Source of the DNA: Paramacrobiotus richtersi | Taxonomy: Eukaryota > Tardigrada > Eutardigrada > Parachela > Macrobiotidae | Reading direction: 5' to 3' | DNA: 33,155 nt | NCBI GenBank assembly: GCA_034698045.1 | Contig: JAQGAU010000249.1 | Location: 1-33,155, forward strand | In this document: in pieces, positions 31,046 through 33,155 of the stretch | How positions within the stretch are numbered: position 1 is the stretch's first letter | Layout of the letters: every line of letters starts with the position of its first letter | The notes under the pieces: generated by a model | Databases searched by the model: none | What the model was told of the DNA's origin: nothing | Seen by the model: only the letters and a program-made list of their open reading frames with translations | Position numbers and translations under genes: made by a program

Positions 31046-33155
31046 TCAGTAGATAACATGCTTCGTAGAAGGGTTCATGCCTGCATTAAGCGGACATTTG
31101 AACGCTCGGGAGAATTCGACCATATTCCCTACCACATTATTGGCTCGCAATCGTTCAGGAGAATGCCACGGATCCGCTGTCAGACTCAGGAATTCAACTT
31201 CAGGGCGGCGTTTTCTGCACCAGTGCTATTGCGAATACAACGACGTTATTATTTGAGCGGCCATAGTATTGCCGATACCGCCATGTTCAAGCGCTGTTAC
31301 TGAAGCCGGCAAACGACAAACGATGTGTCAGTCACCCTCCCCTTTTCCCGCCAGTTATTATTCCAAAACGTATCGTACAATTAATGGATCAATCTGATAC
31401 CTTACTGTGATAAACAGACTTGATGCCAATGAAGAATGTTTTGTGAGAAATAGGATGAACCGTCCATCGTAGTTCGGTTGCAGTAAGAGCGTTTGCGTGG
31501 TGTTATACAAGTACCAGACTACACAAGCTGAATTTACTCACCTGGGCAAATGACAGGAAAAATAACTGCTCTTGCGAATAGTGCTTCAGCCTTGCCGAGA
31601 TGGGTTCCGGCTGACCTGAATCTTTTAGGTAATCAACGTATGCCTATAACACCCATGGGCCATATAACGGTATGTAGTTTATTGATCATCATATCTAAGA
31701 TTTGACAGATATTCGGACCTTGTAGGCCGCCCTGGCGCCAGCATTGTCAGCAATGTTTTCCAACAATGTCCAGCTTCCATTCACCATCCCAACGACTGTT
31801 ACGTAACCATCATATTGTTCTTTCATACCGCTAGTTGCATTATAAAATGCCGCCTGTGTACGCCTTGTCCACCACAATTTTCGAGCACCATGAAGATCGT
31901 ACAGCATTCCGTAGTAATCGAAGCCGTGAGTAATCTCATGACCAAAGTAAAATCCTATTCCTCCGTAATTGTCGTACTCTGGACCGTGTTGGTCGAAGAA
32001 CGGAGACTGTAGAAGCACCGCGTTTAATGCTGTAAAGGTCATGTATTGTCACTTCTTTTCCACACCACATTCGGAGTACTACAATACGCTCGTACTTATG
32101 CTGTTGCGAAAATTGTAAAACACATTCACGGAGGTAACGTCTTCACTATCTCTAAATGGATCGTACTGAAGGCTTGGTCTGGTTAATCGCTTGAGCTCCC
32201 GTGAAAAGCGGTCGCTTATAATGTGCATACTGGACTGCAGATAGGAATCGCCCAATGTTATCTATAACACAGCTCGTTTTTATCCCACTAGCTCCATCCA
32301 ACGGTGTATGGGACTGATTCTGGAAATACGGAGCTAGCAAAGCTGGCAAAGACAAGCATACTGCCAGTTCGGTCAGTCGGTCCATTTCGGTCACTGCTAG
32401 CTACAATGACACCGGGCATACAGAGTATGCTAGATTCTTAAAGGCCTACACCAGCCGCTTAAAAAGTGATAGTAATCGCTTTTTCAAGTTTGTGTGTGGT
32501 TCTTCTGGAAAACAGGGACAGAAATACTGCACACCCGTCTGAACAGACACGACAGTTAATACTCGCCTTTGCCAGGGATTCTAGCTTCTTTTGGCATACA
32601 TGTGTATACTCATTATCGATTAATGTCGACTGATTTTCCATAATCTCCGGATATCCAACCACGACGGTCATCGTGGATAGTTTGTTGTGCGCTGCCTCCT
32701 TTGAGACCGTATCCAGCCATGTTGCGGCATCTAGCATGTTTTTGAACTCCGATCGAATTCTGTTTGATAGAGCTGTTGCCTGGCAAAAAGACATTAATGA
32801 CTGCTTGCGACGGCAAATTACTCTGTTCATGAAAATCGTATTCTCCCGGTGACCTTTACTCATTTCATGTCTTTTAGAACACCCAACCACAACCACTTTT
32901 ACAAGCTATCACTATACAACAAAAACCGTCCTACAATACGTTGACCGAGTTTGACAAGTAAAAGCTGATGTGTGTCGCTAACCTGTTGCTTAGCACCTTT
33001 GAAAACCTTATCCCGGGCATACAAAACGCCCATCGCTATAGGCATGGCCAGTGTCACGGCCTCAGCACAGCGTTCCCTGACTGGTGGATCGAATTTCGAT
33101 ACTTGTCCCGAAATTCGTTTATAATACTCTCCTAGAGCGTCTCTGTAATCTCTTG
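31046..33155 (-). CDS. M13 (neprilysin-like) zinc metallopeptidase, 3' six exons, 5' end outside window
   Basis: Exons on the minus strand: 33155-32983 (partial), 32779-32600, 32261-32096, 32029-31719, 31643-31542 and 31225-31046. All have GT..AG ends and matching phases, giving about 370 C-terminal residues. M13 peptidases are membrane-bound or secreted enzymes that cleave oligopeptides extracellularly. Seen in order: MGVLYARDKVF; IRSEFKNMLDAATWL; VVVGYPEIM; SVNVFYNF (the N-A-x-Y substrate-binding motif, here NVFY); HEITHGFD (31926-31940, zinc ligands and catalytic Glu); ENIADNAGARAAY (31747-31761, third ligand); EQLFFLSFAQ; DPWHSPERLRANN with the usual late His and Arg; and CPLNAGMNP. Catalytic residues are present, so it should be active. 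Odd: the C-terminal CxxW is HVIY, and the cysteine before the NGSW/ENIAD region is a glycine, so one conserved disulphide is missing. The stop is TGA at 31046-31048. Confidence 0.88.

Noticed and set aside
32152-32394. 80-codon minus-strand open frame within the M13 gene
   Set aside because: It is out of frame with the peptidase exon at 32261-32096, whose frame gives the expected FSRELKRL...SVNVFYNF segment; the rest is intron.

Overview
The window looks like nuclear DNA of a small invertebrate animal. Genes have spliceosomal introns with GT..AG ends (about 70-650 bp), intact genes are spaced by 0.5-3 kb, and the protein families are metazoan: rhodopsin-class GPCRs, an M13 (neprilysin) metallopeptidase, TMEM151-like membrane proteins and an XK-related-like membrane protein. 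The GPCR style (NRVWAV or ERLWAV in place of DRY) and compact introns made me think of a tardigrade, but this is an impression and no sequence comparison was possible.

Layout. (1) 1.2-9.8 kb: three tandem two-exon TMEM151-like genes on the + strand (copies A, B, C), plus a decayed exon-2 fragment (B') between B and C. A 418-bp inverted-repeat mobile element sits upstream of C. (2) 10.7-11.7 kb: an intronless GPCR. (3) 12.1-15.0 kb: a multi-exon polytopic membrane protein, probably XK-related. Its reading frame continues for 230 codons beyond an in-frame TAG, or the TAG lies in a 78-nt in-frame intron. (4) 15.1-20.8 kb: another exon-2 remnant (F), then TMEM151-like copies D and E. (5) 21.2-22.4 kb: a degraded second copy of the XK-related gene, so the whole block arose by repeated segmental duplication. 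(6) 23.3-25.2 kb: a secreted protein with a signal-peptide exon and a C-terminal phage-tail-collar domain. (7) 25.2-28.4 kb: about 3.2 kb with no supported gene. (8) 28.5-29.4 kb: a second GPCR. (9) 31.0-33.2 kb, minus strand: the 3' six exons of an M13 peptidase that runs off the right end of the window.

The TMEM151-like family is the core of the locus. Each copy has a conserved start (MPxTxxEM-like), a proline-rich cytosolic-type N-terminus with an invariant DPPSYK (a PPxY motif, the classical ligand of WW domains), two membrane segments in exon 1, a phase-1 intron, and an exon 2 encoding a globular domain plus a third membrane segment. Copies B, C, D and E look intact. Copy A has a frameshift in exon 1. 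Pairwise similarity (A with B', B with C, D with E) and breakpoints inside exon 2 let the duplication history be read from the sequence.

The most interesting observations are the PPxY/TMEM151-like array, the phage-collar secreted protein with its separate signal-peptide exon, the in-frame TAG in the XK-related gene, the paired loss of two disulphide cysteines in the M13 peptidase, and the inverted-repeat element with a recognisable empty site. All functions are inferred from motifs. I saw no RNA gene or CRISPR array.
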